From: Brevibacillus brevis NBRC 100599
GTDB taxonomy: Bacteria > Bacillota > Bacilli > Brevibacillales > Brevibacillaceae
DNA: 64,000 bases
Assembly (NCBI RefSeq): GCF_000010165.1
Contig: NC_012491.1
Location: 3,975,501-4,039,500 of the forward strand
Reading direction: 5' to 3'
Of this stretch, positions 37,094-47,253 are shown one piece after another (position 1 is the first letter of the stretch; each line of letters starts with the position of its first letter). The notes beneath the pieces were generated by a model. The model did not search any database. It was not told the DNA's origin and saw nothing but the letters and a program-made list of their open reading frames with translations. The position numbers and the translations under genes are program-made.

Positions 37094-38347
37094 TTAAATA
37101 AATTCGCTAAACCAGTTTTTCACTTTTTCCATCAAACCGCCGCCTTCTTTTGGCTTAGACGAGACGGTTTGCTTCTGAGTGCCCTTGAATGAGGGGGTGA
37201 CGCGAATGCTGCGGCGCTCCATCAACTGCAAGGCATATTGAATCAAACCTACCCCGGTGGTGTAGGCAGGATCTCGCACTCCGATGTAATCAGGAATCGC
37301 AATTCGAACAGGTGCGTCCAATTCTTCTTTTGCCAATTCCAACATGCCCGGCATAGCTACGGTACCACCCGTAAGAACATAGCCACCTGCAATTTCGTCG
37401 CGATAGCCCAATTTGTATACAGCATCCTCGACTAATTGGAATATTTCCGCAGCGCGCGGCTCGATAATATTGGCCAAATCCACTTGCGTAAATTGCTTTT
37501 CAACTTCACTGCCAATCCGGTTCACCTTGAACTTCACATCTTCGGATGCTTCGTCAATAAGGGCACAGCCGTTTTTGGTTTTCACACGATCTGCCACATC
37601 TGTATGCGTTCGCAGTCCGAGTGAAATATCGCTCGTAATGTGGTCGCCACCGATGCCGATCACGGTGGTCGCTGCCAGTTTCCCTTGCTCGAATACACCG
37701 ATCGTGGTAGAACCCGCACCGATGTCGACAAGAACGACACCCATATTTTTGTCATCTTTGGATAGAGCAACAGTGCTAGCCGCAAGCGGTTGCAAGAATA
37801 TTCCAGCTACACGCAGATTAGTTCGTTGAGCACAGCGAACGATGTTATGTACGACCGTTTTCAACCCGGTCACAATGGTCCCTTCCATTTCCAGTCGGAC
37901 ACCAATCATCCCACGAGGGTCCTTAATGCTCCCTTGTCCATCAACGATGTACTCCTTTGGGACTACCTCGATGATTTCACGGTCTGGAGGAATAGCCACG
38001 ACCTTCGCTGCCTGAATTACGCGTTGAATATCTTCTTCTCGTATCTCACGGTCTTCGCTGGATACAGCGACAACCCCTTGGGTTTCATGCAGATCGATAT
38101 GGTTTCCAGTGATCCCCACATACACTTCTTCGATTGAAACGCCAACCATGCGTTCCGCATGATCAACCGCTTCCCGGATGGCATGCACGGTTTGGTCGAT
38201 GTCTACAATCACGCCCTTCTTGATTCCTTCTGAGTGTGATTGTCCGACGCCGATGATGTTGATGGAACCATTGTTGATCTCGCCGATCATGACGCGTACT
38301 TTGGATGTTCCAATGTCTAGGCTGACTATGAGTTCATTGCTTACCAA
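37094..38347 (-). CDS. ftsA: Cell division protein FtsA
   Basis: A protein of 417 residues of the actin fold: SLDIGTSKVRVMIGE (phosphate 1), VDIGAGSTTIGVF (phosphate 2) and YVLTGGTVAMPGM (adenosine). It ends with the amphipathic helix EKVKNWFSEFI that binds membrane. It anchors FtsZ. The start is TTG with GGGGAGG 10 nt upstream; no ATG alternative exists nearby. A SigH-like site lies 63 bp upstream. Confidence 0.97.
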   Translation of the reverse strand: MVSNELIVSLDIGTSKVRVMIGEINNGSINIIGVGQSHSEGIKKGVIVDIDQTVHAIREAVDHAERMVGVSIEEVYVGITGNHIDLHETQGVVAVSSEDREIREEDIQRVIQAAKVVAIPPDREIIEVVPKEYIVDGQGSIKDPRGMIGVRLEMEGTIVTGLKTVVHNIVRCAQRTNLRVAGIFLQPLAASTVALSKDDKNMGVVLVDIGAGSTTIGVFEQGKLAATTVIGIGGDHITSDISLGLRTHTDVADRVKTKNGCALIDEASEDVKFKVNRIGSEVEKQFTQVDLANIIEPRAAEIFQLVEDAVYKLGYRDEIAGGYVLTGGTVAMPGMLELAKEELDAPVRIAIPDYIGVRDPAYTTGVGLIQYALQLMERRSIRVTPSFKGTQKQTVSSKPKEGGGLMEKVKNWFSEFI

Positions 38348-38409
38348 ACCTGTGACACCTCCCCTGCTACGTCTTTTTTCTTGCTAAAGTGAGAACACCT
38401 GCATAAATT

Positions 38410-38436
38410 ATTCCACACAGGACAACCATTCCCTTT
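38410..38436 (-). promoter_or_regulatory. Candidate SigH promoter before ftsA
   Basis: On the minus strand AAAGGGAAT, 11 bp, GTGGAAT, compared with the SigH pattern RNAGGAWWW-N11/12-RNNGAAT (one mismatch in the -35). B. subtilis ftsAZ is known to have a SigH promoter, which lends context. Confidence 0.5.
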
Positions 38437-38489
38437 TTTTCTTATTGATTTTTTGCAAAAAAATGACCATCTTCCCATTTTTCTTCGCG

Positions 38490-38837
38490 TTATTCTTGCT
38501 GATTGATCCATTTGGATAGAACAATTCTCCTAATGACAGCGAGATTGTTGAACAAACGGACCCCGAAAGCCACGATCGCAGCCAAATACAGATCAATCCC
38601 CAAGTACCCTCCAATGAAGGCCAAGCCTGCTGCAAAAAGTGTGTTGAAAAAGAATCCAGACATGAAAATACGAACGTTAAAAGTACGCTCTAAAAACGAA
38701 CGAATCCCCCCAAAGATCGTATCCAATCCAGCCAAGAGGGCTATTGATAGATAGCTGCTATACTCCTGGGGCACACGCCAATCCAGTAGGAAGCCGACAA
38801 CAAGACCGACAATCAGTCCGATAAGCGGGAGCCACAT
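38490..38837 (-). CDS. sbp: Small basic membrane protein Sbp (DUF1290)
   Basis: A protein of 115 residues with three hydrophobic helices (about 1-20, 27-45 and 60-90), matching Sbp, the DUF1290 protein that lies between ylxX and ftsA in Bacillales. Its function is unknown. It is 2 bp after the ylxX-like gene. Confidence 0.93.
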   Translation of the reverse strand: MWLPLIGLIVGLVVGFLLDWRVPQEYSSYLSIALLAGLDTIFGGIRSFLERTFNVRIFMSGFFFNTLFAAGLAFIGGYLGIDLYLAAIVAFGVRLFNNLAVIRRIVLSKWINQQE

Positions 38838-38839
38838 GG

Positions 38840-39586
38840 TTACGAATCTCCTTTTTGTTTTACAGGTTTCATAAATTGAATGACACGTGTTTCATTATTC
38901 GCTGAAATCATCAGCTTGTCCCGTTTTTCTGCCAGCACCTTTTTATTCGCCAGCTGGAAGTTTTCCTCTACGCCCTCCAGCTTCAATGCGGACAACAATA
39001 CTTCAGGCTCCCCCAATGCTTTTATCTCATACGGAGCCCTGATCGTCCTGGTATCGATTTGGATGACATCTCCCACATTGCGGATCGCAGTGGTAGCAAT
39101 CAGTCGATGGCCATTAATAGAAACAGCTTGTGCTCCGTTTGCAAACAGGATATTTACCAACCAGCGCAAATCTTCATCGTCAATCGTATAGTCTCCTACA
39201 ACAGGCACAGGCATATGTCCATCCCCAACTGGCTCTGCAGGTGTATGGGCATCGACAACATCAATAACGATGCCTTCTCCCTCCATCCCTACCATTCCAG
39301 CCATTCGGCGAGTCCGTGCCAACTCCTCTTTCATAACGGAGATACTTTCATCTTCACTGAGTGAGGTTTCGTATTGGTAGTACAGCTGATTATACTTTGA
39401 AATGTCTGCGAGCAGGTTTTTGTGTTTCTCCAGTTCTTTTTGCAACGTGGTCCGAAGTTCCGCGATGCTGCGAGACTCTTTATGAACAGGATGAAGACTG
39501 CTTCGTAATTGCACAGTCAACATCACACCTATGATAGCACTAATGATGGCAAGAATAAATGTGATTTTACGGCTTTTTTGTAACAT
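38840..39586 (-). CDS. ylxX: DUF881 membrane-anchored protein, YlxX-like
   Basis: A protein of 248 residues: an N-terminal membrane helix (ITFILAIISAIIGVMLTVQL), a coiled coil and an extracellular DUF881 domain with GEGIVIDVVDA, WLVNILFANGAQAVSINGHR and IRAPYEIKALGEPEVLLSAL. Function unknown; always near division genes. ATG at 39586 has AAAAGG 9 nt upstream; an ATG at 39598 would be too close. Confidence 0.9.
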   Translation of the reverse strand: MLQKSRKITFILAIISAIIGVMLTVQLRSSLHPVHKESRSIAELRTTLQKELEKHKNLLADISKYNQLYYQYETSLSEDESISVMKEELARTRRMAGMVGMEGEGIVIDVVDAHTPAEPVGDGHMPVPVVGDYTIDDEDLRWLVNILFANGAQAVSINGHRLIATTAIRNVGDVIQIDTRTIRAPYEIKALGEPEVLLSALKLEGVEENFQLANKKVLAEKRDKLMISANNETRVIQFMKPVKQKGDS

Positions 39587-39606
39587 AGGTAAACGCATCC
39601 TTTTAT

Positions 39607-40317
39607 TTAGGAGTGTTTCGTTTTCGCGTCACCAACAAAGGCAGGTAGTTCGACCCGCTCTTTTTTGGCTATGCTTATTTGTACAAAATCTTGCAAGGAG
39701 TGTAAAACACCTCCCGGCAAATTCAAAGCACTGTCTAGTGTGTCGGGATTCCCTATCGCTGTTACCACGAATGGAGCGGCCGATTTGATGCCGTTTACGA
39801 TAATCGTTGGTCCAATGCAACGAATTTCGGAATTGCTTACCACACGCTGCCCGTTAATGCTGATGGCCTCTGCTCCTGCTGCACGCAGTTCATTGACGAC
39901 CAGGCGCACGTCCTGCTCGTGCACGATGTAGTTTGCGATATCTGTGCTGTTCGCTGCATTCTGGCTATCCTGCATCGTTATGACAATACCTGGCCCTTCC
40001 ACAGCGACTACCCCTGCTAGCATCCGCGCTGCATCCAGTTGACTGAGTGTATCAGCAGCCTCCGATTTACGCTCCGCCATCGCCTCTTCCACTTTTCCCA
40101 CCTGACGTTGCAAATCGAGCAGTTGATTTTCCAGATGCCGATTTTGCTCCTTTTCAGCCAAAATCCGGTCATTCAATTGCGTTTCCTGTTGGAACAGCTG
40201 ATCATTCATCCGTTCTTTGCGGGTAAGCTTGTTCGTTTCGAAGGAAGTGGCCACTAGAAAGCCGGTAGATAACGTCACGATGGTTAAATACAAATGAAAT
40301 TTGCGACGACGACTCAT
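39607..40317 (-). CDS. ylxW: DUF881 membrane-anchored protein, YlxW-like
   Basis: A protein of 236 residues, a paralogue of the next gene: MSRRRKFHLYLTIVTLSTGF, a coiled coil, then DUF881 with GPGIVITMQDS, VVNELRAAGAEAISINGQRV and KSAAPFVVTAIGNPDTLDSA. ATG at 40317 follows AAAGGGGAAAG. B. subtilis has the same divIB-ylxW-ylxX-sbp order. Confidence 0.9.
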   Translation of the reverse strand: MSRRRKFHLYLTIVTLSTGFLVATSFETNKLTRKERMNDQLFQQETQLNDRILAEKEQNRHLENQLLDLQRQVGKVEEAMAERKSEAADTLSQLDAARMLAGVVAVEGPGIVITMQDSQNAANSTDIANYIVHEQDVRLVVNELRAAGAEAISINGQRVVSNSEIRCIGPTIIVNGIKSAAPFVVTAIGNPDTLDSALNLPGGVLHSLQDFVQISIAKKERVELPAFVGDAKTKHS

Positions 40318-40338
40318 GTCTACTTTCCCCTTTTTCAT

Positions 40339-41133
40339 TTACTGCTGTGGCTGCTGTGGCTGCTCTTGCCCTTCCTGTATAGGAATAGCCCCTTGAGCCC
40401 CGTACGGAATAAACCACGGTTGCTCAAACAAAGAGAGCACCCCTTTTGTATCCGGCGGCAATTGTTTCATGATCGCCGGGTACCAGTTCATCATCTTGTC
40501 CAGCTTGTAGATGACGCTTCTTACTTCATTCCCGTCGCGCATGTACAGCGTTATGCGTTGCTTGTCGTAAACCGTCGGCGTCAATGTAATATCTGAAATC
40601 TCCGCGAGTACATTTGGCGATAATTTCGATAGCGACTTGGCGAGATGGGGAAGGAGCTCCGGTGAGGCCCACGAGCTAATCAATGGCCTGTCCACTACAC
40701 GCTTGGCAAAATTAACCTGTTTGAGCACATAGCCATTGTCCAGTAAGGCATAGCGGCTTCCGTCCTGCCCACTCCAAAAAGCGACGCGCTTTTGTTCGGT
40801 TATATGTAGCGTGATCAACCCGGGGAAAGAGCGGCTCACCGTCACATCTTTAATGGCCTCTAATGGTTTCAAGTTATTTCGCACACTGTTCTCCCATACG
40901 TTTAGAAACTGCATGTCCTTCATTAGGCCAGATTCTGTAATGACTTGCTCTGTCGTATAAATATCATTACCAGTCACTCGAATCTCTTGCACCTTACTGT
41001 AAGGGGAACGGATAAAAACGATGATGAGAATGGTAAGAAAAAACAATACCAGCAGAAAGACCAGTTTGCGGTTGCCCCTTCTTCTGGGGCGTTGTTGCTT
41101 GACTTGCGGAATGCGTTCCTCATATACCGCCAT
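40339..41133 (-). CDS. divIB: Cell division protein DivIB/FtsQ
   Basis: A protein of 264 residues: a basic cytosolic start (KQQRPRRRGNRK), a membrane helix (LVFLLVLFFLTILIIVFI), a POTRA domain (SKVQEIRVTGNDIYTTEQVI) and a beta domain, with a Gln/Pro repeat tail (EGQEQPQQPQQ). It stabilises the FtsL-DivIC complex. ATG at 41133 follows GAGGAAGGG. Confidence 0.95.
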   Translation of the reverse strand: MAVYEERIPQVKQQRPRRRGNRKLVFLLVLFFLTILIIVFIRSPYSKVQEIRVTGNDIYTTEQVITESGLMKDMQFLNVWENSVRNNLKPLEAIKDVTVSRSFPGLITLHITEQKRVAFWSGQDGSRYALLDNGYVLKQVNFAKRVVDRPLISSWASPELLPHLAKSLSKLSPNVLAEISDITLTPTVYDKQRITLYMRDGNEVRSVIYKLDKMMNWYPAIMKQLPPDTKGVLSLFEQPWFIPYGAQGAIPIQEGQEQPQQPQQ

Positions 41134-41224
41134 GGCCGTACCCTTCCTCTTGTTTTTTAGGCTCATTGCCCAGAGCAAAGTAAATTACTGGATGTCTTTC
41201 GAATAAATGTCATTGAACAAAACA

Positions 41225-41262
41225 GGGAAAGCGGCATAACATTATGCCGCCCACTCTCCCTC
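41225..41262 (-). terminator. Hairpin between murA and divIB
   Basis: GCGGCATAA-TG-TTATGCCGC (41232-41251) with flanking GGGA/CCC pairing on the minus strand, but only TTT after the stem. It could attenuate or stabilise the mRNA between murA and divIB. Confidence 0.4.
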
Positions 41263-41264
41263 GG

Positions 41265-42521
41265 TTACATCGATACTCGTGATATATCGGCTCCTAATTG
41301 ACGCAACTGCTCTTCCAGCCGATCGTATCCACGATCAATATGATGGATCTGGTTCACCGTGGTAATACCTTCTGCAGCAAGCCCCGCGAGGACTAAGGCA
41401 GCACCTGCTCGAAGATCAGTAGCTTCGACATTCGTAGCGGTCAATTTATTGACACCCCGAATAATTGCGGAGCCAAGATCAACGTATATAGAGGCGCCCA
41501 TTCGCGCCAATTCATTCACATGTTTGAATCTTCCTTCAAAAATGGTCTCTTTAATGACACTCGTTCCCCTAGCCTGTGACAGAAACACCATCAGCTGCGC
41601 CTGCAAATCGGTCGGAAACCCGGGATATGGCGAGGTGATGATCCGGTCGTAGGCACGTGGACGGGAGGTGCTTTTGATTTCCATTATATCATGGCGGGTC
41701 TTGATTTCAACACCGCAGCTACGGGCGACCTCAATCAATGCCATCAATTGCTCAGGCAGTGTATTGGTCAATTCGATATGTCCCTGTGAAATACCGACAG
41801 CCAGCAGATAAGTTCCTGTCACAATCCTGTCCGGTATGATCCGGTAACTGACGGAACGCAAACGAGGTACACCACTGATCTCAATCGTATCGGTGCCCGC
41901 CCCTCTGATCCTTGCTCCCATTGCATTCAGGAAATTCTGGAGGTCGATGATTTCCGGCTCACGTGCTGCATTACAAATTCGGGTCGTGCCTTTTGCCAGC
42001 ACAGCCGCCATCATGATATTTTCCGTCGCGCCCACACTGGGGAAGGAAAGAAAGATATTGGACCCACGCAATTGTTTGGCCCGAAATGTAATGTAACCTT
42101 CCGATTCTTCAATTTTGGCTCCTAGCGCTGTCAATCCAGCCAAATGCAAGTCAATCCTGCGCTCTCCAATGTCACATCCACCTGGCCTGGAAATCGTGAC
42201 CTCACCCAGACGTGCCAGGAGTGGTCCCGCCAAAAAAATCGAAGATCGCATTTGGCTCATTAAATCATCCGGCACCTGCGGGACACAGACAGACGTTGTA
42301 TCCAGATCGACACATCCGTCCTCATGCTTCGTATTCGCCCCAAGCAACGTCAAGATTTCGAGCATGACCTTAATGTCTTTTAGATGGGGGACGTCATAGA
42401 TATAGAATTGCCCTTCCGCGAGCACAGCAGCGGCAAGAATGGGAAGAGCAGCGTTCTTAGCACCTTGGATCCGAAGCGAACCGGACAGAGGTCTTCCGCC
42501 TTCGATCGCAAAAGTCTCCAA
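41265..42521 (-). CDS. murA: UDP-GlcNAc 1-carboxyvinyltransferase MurA
   Basis: A protein of 418 residues with IQGAKNAALPILAA and SRPGGCDIGERRIDLH; the catalytic Cys is residue 116 (the fosfomycin target). It makes the first committed peptidoglycan precursor. The start is TTG, 7 nt after GGAGGTG. In B. subtilis murAA lies outside the dcw cluster; here it lies between murB and divIB. Confidence 0.97.
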   Translation of the reverse strand: METFAIEGGRPLSGSLRIQGAKNAALPILAAAVLAEGQFYIYDVPHLKDIKVMLEILTLLGANTKHEDGCVDLDTTSVCVPQVPDDLMSQMRSSIFLAGPLLARLGEVTISRPGGCDIGERRIDLHLAGLTALGAKIEESEGYITFRAKQLRGSNIFLSFPSVGATENIMMAAVLAKGTTRICNAAREPEIIDLQNFLNAMGARIRGAGTDTIEISGVPRLRSVSYRIIPDRIVTGTYLLAVGISQGHIELTNTLPEQLMALIEVARSCGVEIKTRHDIMEIKSTSRPRAYDRIITSPYPGFPTDLQAQLMVFLSQARGTSVIKETIFEGRFKHVNELARMGASIYVDLGSAIIRGVNKLTATNVEATDLRAGAALVLAGLAAEGITTVNQIHHIDRGYDRLEEQLRQLGADISRVSM

Positions 42522-42536
42522 ACTTTCACCTCCGTG

Positions 42537-43442
42537 TTACCCCTCGCCCACCACCAGGACTTCCGGATGCAGGTCAATCCCATTTTTCTCGAGAATCGTG
42601 CTCCGAACGTGATTAATCAAGGTGAGGACGTCGGTAGCCGTTGCTCCTCCGCAATTCACGATGAAGTTGGAGTGTTTTTCTGAAACCTGAGCTCCTCCGA
42701 TCTGATAGCCCTTCAGCCCAGCTGCTTCAATCAGGCGACCTGCGTGGTCATTAGGCGGATTTCGGAACACACTGCCAGCACACGGCATCTGCAATGGCTG
42801 CGTATTGCGCCGTCGTTCCTTATTGACAGCGAGTGTGGCCGCAATCTCTTTGCGGTCGCCCGTCCTCAATTGAAAACGGGCCTCTAGCACGATCCCTTTT
42901 TGCTTTTGCAAAAGAGAAGTCCGGTAGCTAAAGCTCAGTTCCTCGTTACTCAACACTTTACTTTCGCCGTTTTCGAAAAGGATCTCGGCCTCAATAAGAA
43001 TACGTGAAAGATCAGATCCGTGTGCCCCCGCATTCATATAGACGGCGCCGCCTACCGTACCAGGAATCCCTCCTGCAAACTCCATACCTGTTAATCCCAT
43101 CTTGCCTGTCTCCACCGCCAGGCGGATCATGGAATATCCGGCACCCACACACACCTCTTCGCCCCTGAACTCACAGTGGCTTAAGCCCTCGGCCACTTTA
43201 AGCACGGCTCCACGTATCCCTCTGTCCCTCACCAGAAGGTTTGAACCGCGCCCGATTACACTCCAAGGAATTTCATGACGATGGATGATCTGCAAGGCCT
43301 TTTGCAAGGATGCTTTATCCTTGGGTTGGATTAACAAATCAGCAGGACCCCCGATCCGCCACGTTGTATGATTAGCAAGGGGTTCATCGGTCCACACTTT
43401 TTCGATTCCTGCTTGCATGAGCTCATCTGCGATTTTTTTCAT
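42537..43442 (-). CDS. murB: UDP-N-acetylenolpyruvoylglucosamine reductase MurB
   Basis: A protein of 301 residues with the FAD-binding TTWRIGGPADLLIQP, GRGSNLLVRD and GIPGTVGGAVYMNAGAHG, the YRTSLLQKQ active-site region, and CAGSVFRNP, containing the Ser that protonates product in the type II (YRTS-lacking-loop) enzyme. It reduces the MurA product with NADPH. ATG at 43442 has CAGGAGG 8 nt upstream; the same frame extends 30 codons further without family similarity. Confidence 0.96.
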   Translation of the reverse strand: MKKIADELMQAGIEKVWTDEPLANHTTWRIGGPADLLIQPKDKASLQKALQIIHRHEIPWSVIGRGSNLLVRDRGIRGAVLKVAEGLSHCEFRGEEVCVGAGYSMIRLAVETGKMGLTGMEFAGGIPGTVGGAVYMNAGAHGSDLSRILIEAEILFENGESKVLSNEELSFSYRTSLLQKQKGIVLEARFQLRTGDRKEIAATLAVNKERRRNTQPLQMPCAGSVFRNPPNDHAGRLIEAAGLKGYQIGGAQVSEKHSNFIVNCGGATATDVLTLINHVRSTILEKNGIDLHPEVLVVGEG

Positions 43443-43544
43443 TTGTGAACCTCCTGATACGTTTGCTAGGTCGGACCTAGTCTTCTCACGTGTTTGCTCC
43501 ATACTATGCTTTCGCCCAGATCGGCGTGACAATCGCCTATCTGA

Positions 43545-44648
43545 TCATTTTTTTCGTGTCATCGCCTCTAATTGACGAACGATCTCTGTCGCTGCTTGCG
43601 GCATCCCCAAGGAAAGTGAACTATTTTTCATCTCTTCCCATTTCGCTGGATTGGTAAGGATATTTTCCAAGGAAAGTAGCAAGCTCTCTCCGGTAAGGTC
43701 ACGCTCAACGATAACATGAGCGGCCCCTTCGCGCTCCAATCCCCTTGCATTTTTCTCTTGATGGTTGTTCGTGACGTACGGGGACGGAATCAAGATTGAA
43801 GGCACACCTAGTGCCGTTATTTCTGCCAAGGTAGATGCTCCTGCGCGACCAACCAATACATGCGTCGCTGCTAAAACATCCGGCATATTATGGACGAACG
43901 GAAGCACAGAAATGTTACTTGGAAGTGTTCCTCGTTCACCAAGCTGTGCCGAAATCGCCTCAAAATGAACATCGCCCGTCACATATACAAAATGAGTATC
44001 GGTGTATTTACCTAACTGCGTAACAACCGAAAGCACTGCCTCATTGATTGCACGCGCTCCCCTGCTGCCACCAAAGATCAGCACGATTTTTTTGCTATTG
44101 TCCACACCCAAAAAGCTTCGACCCGCCTCGGCATTACCGTGCATAACTTCCGTTGCACGTGGATTTCCGGTCAGTACCGTTTTAGACGGGGGAAAATGGG
44201 CGAGCGATTCTTTGAACGAAACGGCCACCCGAGTAACTGAGCGAGAAAGGAACTTGTTGGTCAAGCCCGGCACTACGTTTTGCTCATGGATCAACGTTGG
44301 AATCCCCAAGCGCGAAGCTGCATATACGACTGGACCACATACGTAGCCACCCGTACCAATTACGACATCCGGTTTGAACTCGCGCAGCATTTTCTTGGCA
44401 TCCCCAACAGCCCGGACGAATTTCCACAAGGTCTTCAAGTTGTCCAACGACAGCTTGCGTTTCAATCCGCTAATTTCTACGGATTGGAAAGGAATATTGG
44501 ATCGCGGTACCAAACCTGCTTCCAAGCCTTTTTTACTACCAATATACAAAAAGGCAGCCTGCGGATATTGACGAGAAACTTCCCTCGCCACCGCAAGCGC
44601 CGGATAAATATGTCCACCTGTGCCACCGCCTGTTAAGACGACACGCAT
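43545..44648 (-). CDS. murG: Lipid II synthase MurG
   Basis: A protein of 367 residues: MRVVLTGGGTGGHIYPALAV with the GGTGGH loop, a second Gly-rich VIGTGGYVCGP, and the GT-B donor site HVLVGRAGASTLAEITALG. It adds GlcNAc to lipid I on the inner membrane face. ATG at 44648 is favoured by AAAGGG about 10 nt upstream; GTG at 44657 is possible. Confidence 0.96.
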   Translation of the reverse strand: MRVVLTGGGTGGHIYPALAVAREVSRQYPQAAFLYIGSKKGLEAGLVPRSNIPFQSVEISGLKRKLSLDNLKTLWKFVRAVGDAKKMLREFKPDVVIGTGGYVCGPVVYAASRLGIPTLIHEQNVVPGLTNKFLSRSVTRVAVSFKESLAHFPPSKTVLTGNPRATEVMHGNAEAGRSFLGVDNSKKIVLIFGGSRGARAINEAVLSVVTQLGKYTDTHFVYVTGDVHFEAISAQLGERGTLPSNISVLPFVHNMPDVLAATHVLVGRAGASTLAEITALGVPSILIPSPYVTNNHQEKNARGLEREGAAHVIVERDLTGESLLLSLENILTNPAKWEEMKNSSLSLGMPQAATEIVRQLEAMTRKK

Positions 44649-44727
44649 TACGTTCACACCCTTTTTTGAGAAGGAGTAGCAATAGGCTGCTTTACATTCT
44701 TATTGCGTACTCCTGTTGAGGTTTCTG

Positions 44728-45822
44728 TTATCGAGAAAAACGAGAGATGTTCAACAAGACACCTACACCTGTGAGCATCAGTGTCAGCGAAGAACCACCG
44801 TAGCTTAGGAACGGCAACGTGATTCCAGTCACCGGAAACATCCCTGTCACAACACCAATATTGATGACAACCTGGATGGCAATCATGCCAATGATCCCTA
44901 GGGCAAGCAGGCTTCCGAACAAATCTGGAGCCGTAATTGCCGTTCGCATTCCCCTCCACAACAAGAGAAGGAATAGCAAGAGAATGAGCGTGCCTCCGAT
45001 GAAGCCCAGCTCCTCCGCGACAATCGAGAAAATAAAATCATTGTAAGGCTCAGGCAAGTACAGATGCTTCTGTCTGCTTTGTCCAAGGCCAAGACCCAAC
45101 AAACCGCCGGGACCTATTGCGTAAAGAGATTGGATGATTTGATAGCCCGTATTGAGCGGATCCGACCACGGATCGAGGAAGGACGTAATCCTTTTGATTC
45201 GATAAGGTGCTGACAAAACCAAGCCGATGAAGCCAACAACTCCGATCATTCCCAAACCGACAAAATGACTAATCCGCGCACCTGACGCAAAAATCATAAC
45301 GACGGCGGTTCCCATCAAAACCGTCCCGGTTCCCAAATCCGGTTGCAGCATGATCAAGCCAAAACACAGAACGGGAATTCCTAAGGCAGGCAGAAGACCT
45401 TTTCGGAACAAGACAATTTGCTTCTGATTATCTGAGAGCCACTTCGCCAGGAATGCAACGACGCCCAGTTTCGCAAATTCCCCTGGTTGAATTCCAAAAG
45501 CGCCGAAACCAAGCCAGCTTTTCGAGCCATTTACTTCGATCCCGATGATCAAAACCAAAATCAACAGACCGATGCTTACCAAATACCCTGGCTTGGCCCA
45601 TTGCTTCCACACCCAGTAATCGATATTCATCGTAATGTACATGGATGTAATCCCTAACAGAGCGAAGATCAGTTGCCGCTTGGCGAAAAAATACGGATCG
45701 GAAAACGGCGGCTTTTGCGCCACGATCGCGCTGGCGCTATACACCATCACGATGCCAATTCCCAATAAAAAAAGTGTTGCAAAAATAATTACGAAGTCGG
45801 GGGCAGAGCGTACCTTGCTCAT
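44728..45822 (-). CDS. spoVE: SEDS glycosyltransferase SpoVE/FtsW
   Basis: A protein of 364 residues with about ten membrane helices and SEDS motifs: SASAIVAQ, IQPGEFAKLGVVAFLA, LQPDLGTGTVLMGTAVVMIF and the C-terminal GITLPFLSYGGSSL. SEDS proteins polymerise lipid II together with a class B PBP. Its place between murD and murG equals that of B. subtilis spoVE. FtsW and SpoVE cannot be cleanly separated by sequence; if no other ftsW exists it may do both jobs. Confidence 0.93.
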   Translation of the reverse strand: MSKVRSAPDFVIIFATLFLLGIGIVMVYSASAIVAQKPPFSDPYFFAKRQLIFALLGITSMYITMNIDYWVWKQWAKPGYLVSIGLLILVLIIGIEVNGSKSWLGFGAFGIQPGEFAKLGVVAFLAKWLSDNQKQIVLFRKGLLPALGIPVLCFGLIMLQPDLGTGTVLMGTAVVMIFASGARISHFVGLGMIGVVGFIGLVLSAPYRIKRITSFLDPWSDPLNTGYQIIQSLYAIGPGGLLGLGLGQSRQKHLYLPEPYNDFIFSIVAEELGFIGGTLILLLFLLLLWRGMRTAITAPDLFGSLLALGIIGMIAIQVVINIGVVTGMFPVTGITLPFLSYGGSSLTLMLTGVGVLLNISRFSR

Positions 45823-45888
45823 TGTGCCAGGTCATCCTTTCTCATGCCGTCCCGCTTTTGTCATATTCGTGATGATACCAGTGGGACG

Positions 45889-47253
45889 TTATGCTAGGCT
45901 TGTTTTAAGTCTATGCACGCCGTCCTTAAACATGCTCCCCCTTGTCTCAAACGAAGGAAACATGTCCCAACTCGCACAAGCAGGGCTCAGTAAGACCACA
46001 TCACCTGATTCGGCCAACTGGGAAGCAGCAAGAACGGCTTTTTCCACAGTATCGACATGGATCCGCTCATTAATCCCTGCTTCCTGCGCACGTTCCAGTA
46101 AAATCGGAGCCGTTTGCCCGAGAGCGATGACTGCTTTTACCCGACCTTGGATCACAGGCAGCAGTTCCCGAAAATCAACACCACGATCCAGCCCACCGCA
46201 AATCCATACGACTGGCTCCTTGCACGCTTGCAAAGCGCGGGATGCCGCTTCCGGGTTAGTCGCTTTTGAATCATTGAAGTATTTGACACCGCGAATCGAA
46301 TCCACGAACTCCATCCGGTGCTCTACCCCTGGGAAGGTAGTAAGAACTTGTATAATCGATTGCTTGTCCGCGCCTGCGAGCTTCGCAACCAGAATCGCTG
46401 CCAGTGCGTTGTCCAAATGAGGAACGGTAATATCCGCGATCGCAACGATTGGCTCTGTATTCCCATTCCCATCCGCAAACAGGATCAAACCATCCTTGAC
46501 AAAAGCTCCTTTTGGCACCTCTTGACTCTTGCTAAAGTAGTAGATGGATGCAGGGAGGTCTTTGCATTTTTCTACGATCTCTGGTTGGTCATATGGCAAA
46601 ATAGCTGCGTCATCTGCCGTTTGGTTGGCAAACATTTTCAGTTTGGCTGCCAAATACTCTTCCATGGTGTGATGGTAATCCAAATGAGCAGGATACAGAT
46701 TGAGCAAAACACCGATATGTGGCCGGAACTTCCGCGTCCCCATCAGTTGGAAGCTACTCAATTCAGCAACGAGCCATTCGTCGGGACCAGCTTCCTCCGC
46801 TAGGCCGCACAATACGGTCCCAATGTTGCCTCCTACCTTCGCATCCAGACCCGCTTCTTTGAAAATCAGTCCGACGAGCGTCGTAGTCGTGGTCTTGCCA
46901 TTGGAGCCTGTAATGCCGATAATCGGTGCCTTGGCAATCTGGGAGGCCAGCTCCACCTCCGTCACAACAGGAATGCCGAGTGCCTGCGCCTGCTTGACGG
47001 GTGCTGCTTCATACGGAATCCCCGGATTTTTGACCACAAGGGATACGCCTTCATGAATGAGATCATCGGGATGATAACCACAAATGACCGGAATCCCCAA
47101 CGATTCCAGCTCTTCTACCCCGACCGCTTCTTCACGTGGCTTTTTATCATTTACGACGACATGAGCACCAAAGCGGTGTAGCAGTTTTGCCACTGCGACA
47201 CCGCTCTTTGCCATACCAATAACGACGACATGCTTATTATGAAAACGCATCAT
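45889..47253 (-). CDS. murD: UDP-MurNAc-L-Ala-D-Glu ligase MurD
   Basis: A protein of 454 residues with [20 protein letters not shown], the ATP loop [35 protein letters not shown] and the C-terminal [14 protein letters not shown]. It adds D-Glu. Start ATG 47253 (or the next codon) follows GAGGTGGTG and overlaps the mraY stop. Confidence 0.97.
   Translation of the reverse strand: MMRFHNKHVVVIGMAKSGVAVAKLLHRFGAHVVVNDKKPREEAVGVEELESLGIPVICGYHPDDLIHEGVSLVVKNPGIPYEAAPVKQAQALGIPVVTEVELASQIAKAPIIGITGSNGKTTTTTLVGLIFKEAGLDAKVGGNIGTVLCGLAEEAGPDEWLVAELSSFQLMGTRKFRPHIGVLLNLYPAHLDYHHTMEEYLAAKLKMFANQTADDAAILPYDQPEIVEKCKDLPASIYYFSKSQEVPKGAFVKDGLILFADGNGNTEPIVAIADITVPHLDNALAAILVAKLAGADKQSIIQVLTTFPGVEHRMEFVDSIRGVKYFNDSKATNPEAASRALQACKEPVVWICGGLDRGVDFRELLPVIQGRVKAVIALGQTAPILLERAQEAGINERIHVDTVEKAVLAASQLAESGDVVLLSPACASWDMFPSFETRGSMFKDGVHRLKTSLA

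Noticed and set aside
35980..37604. Long plus-strand frame opposite ftsZ
   Set aside because: Antisense to ftsZ; composition explained by codon bias of the real gene.
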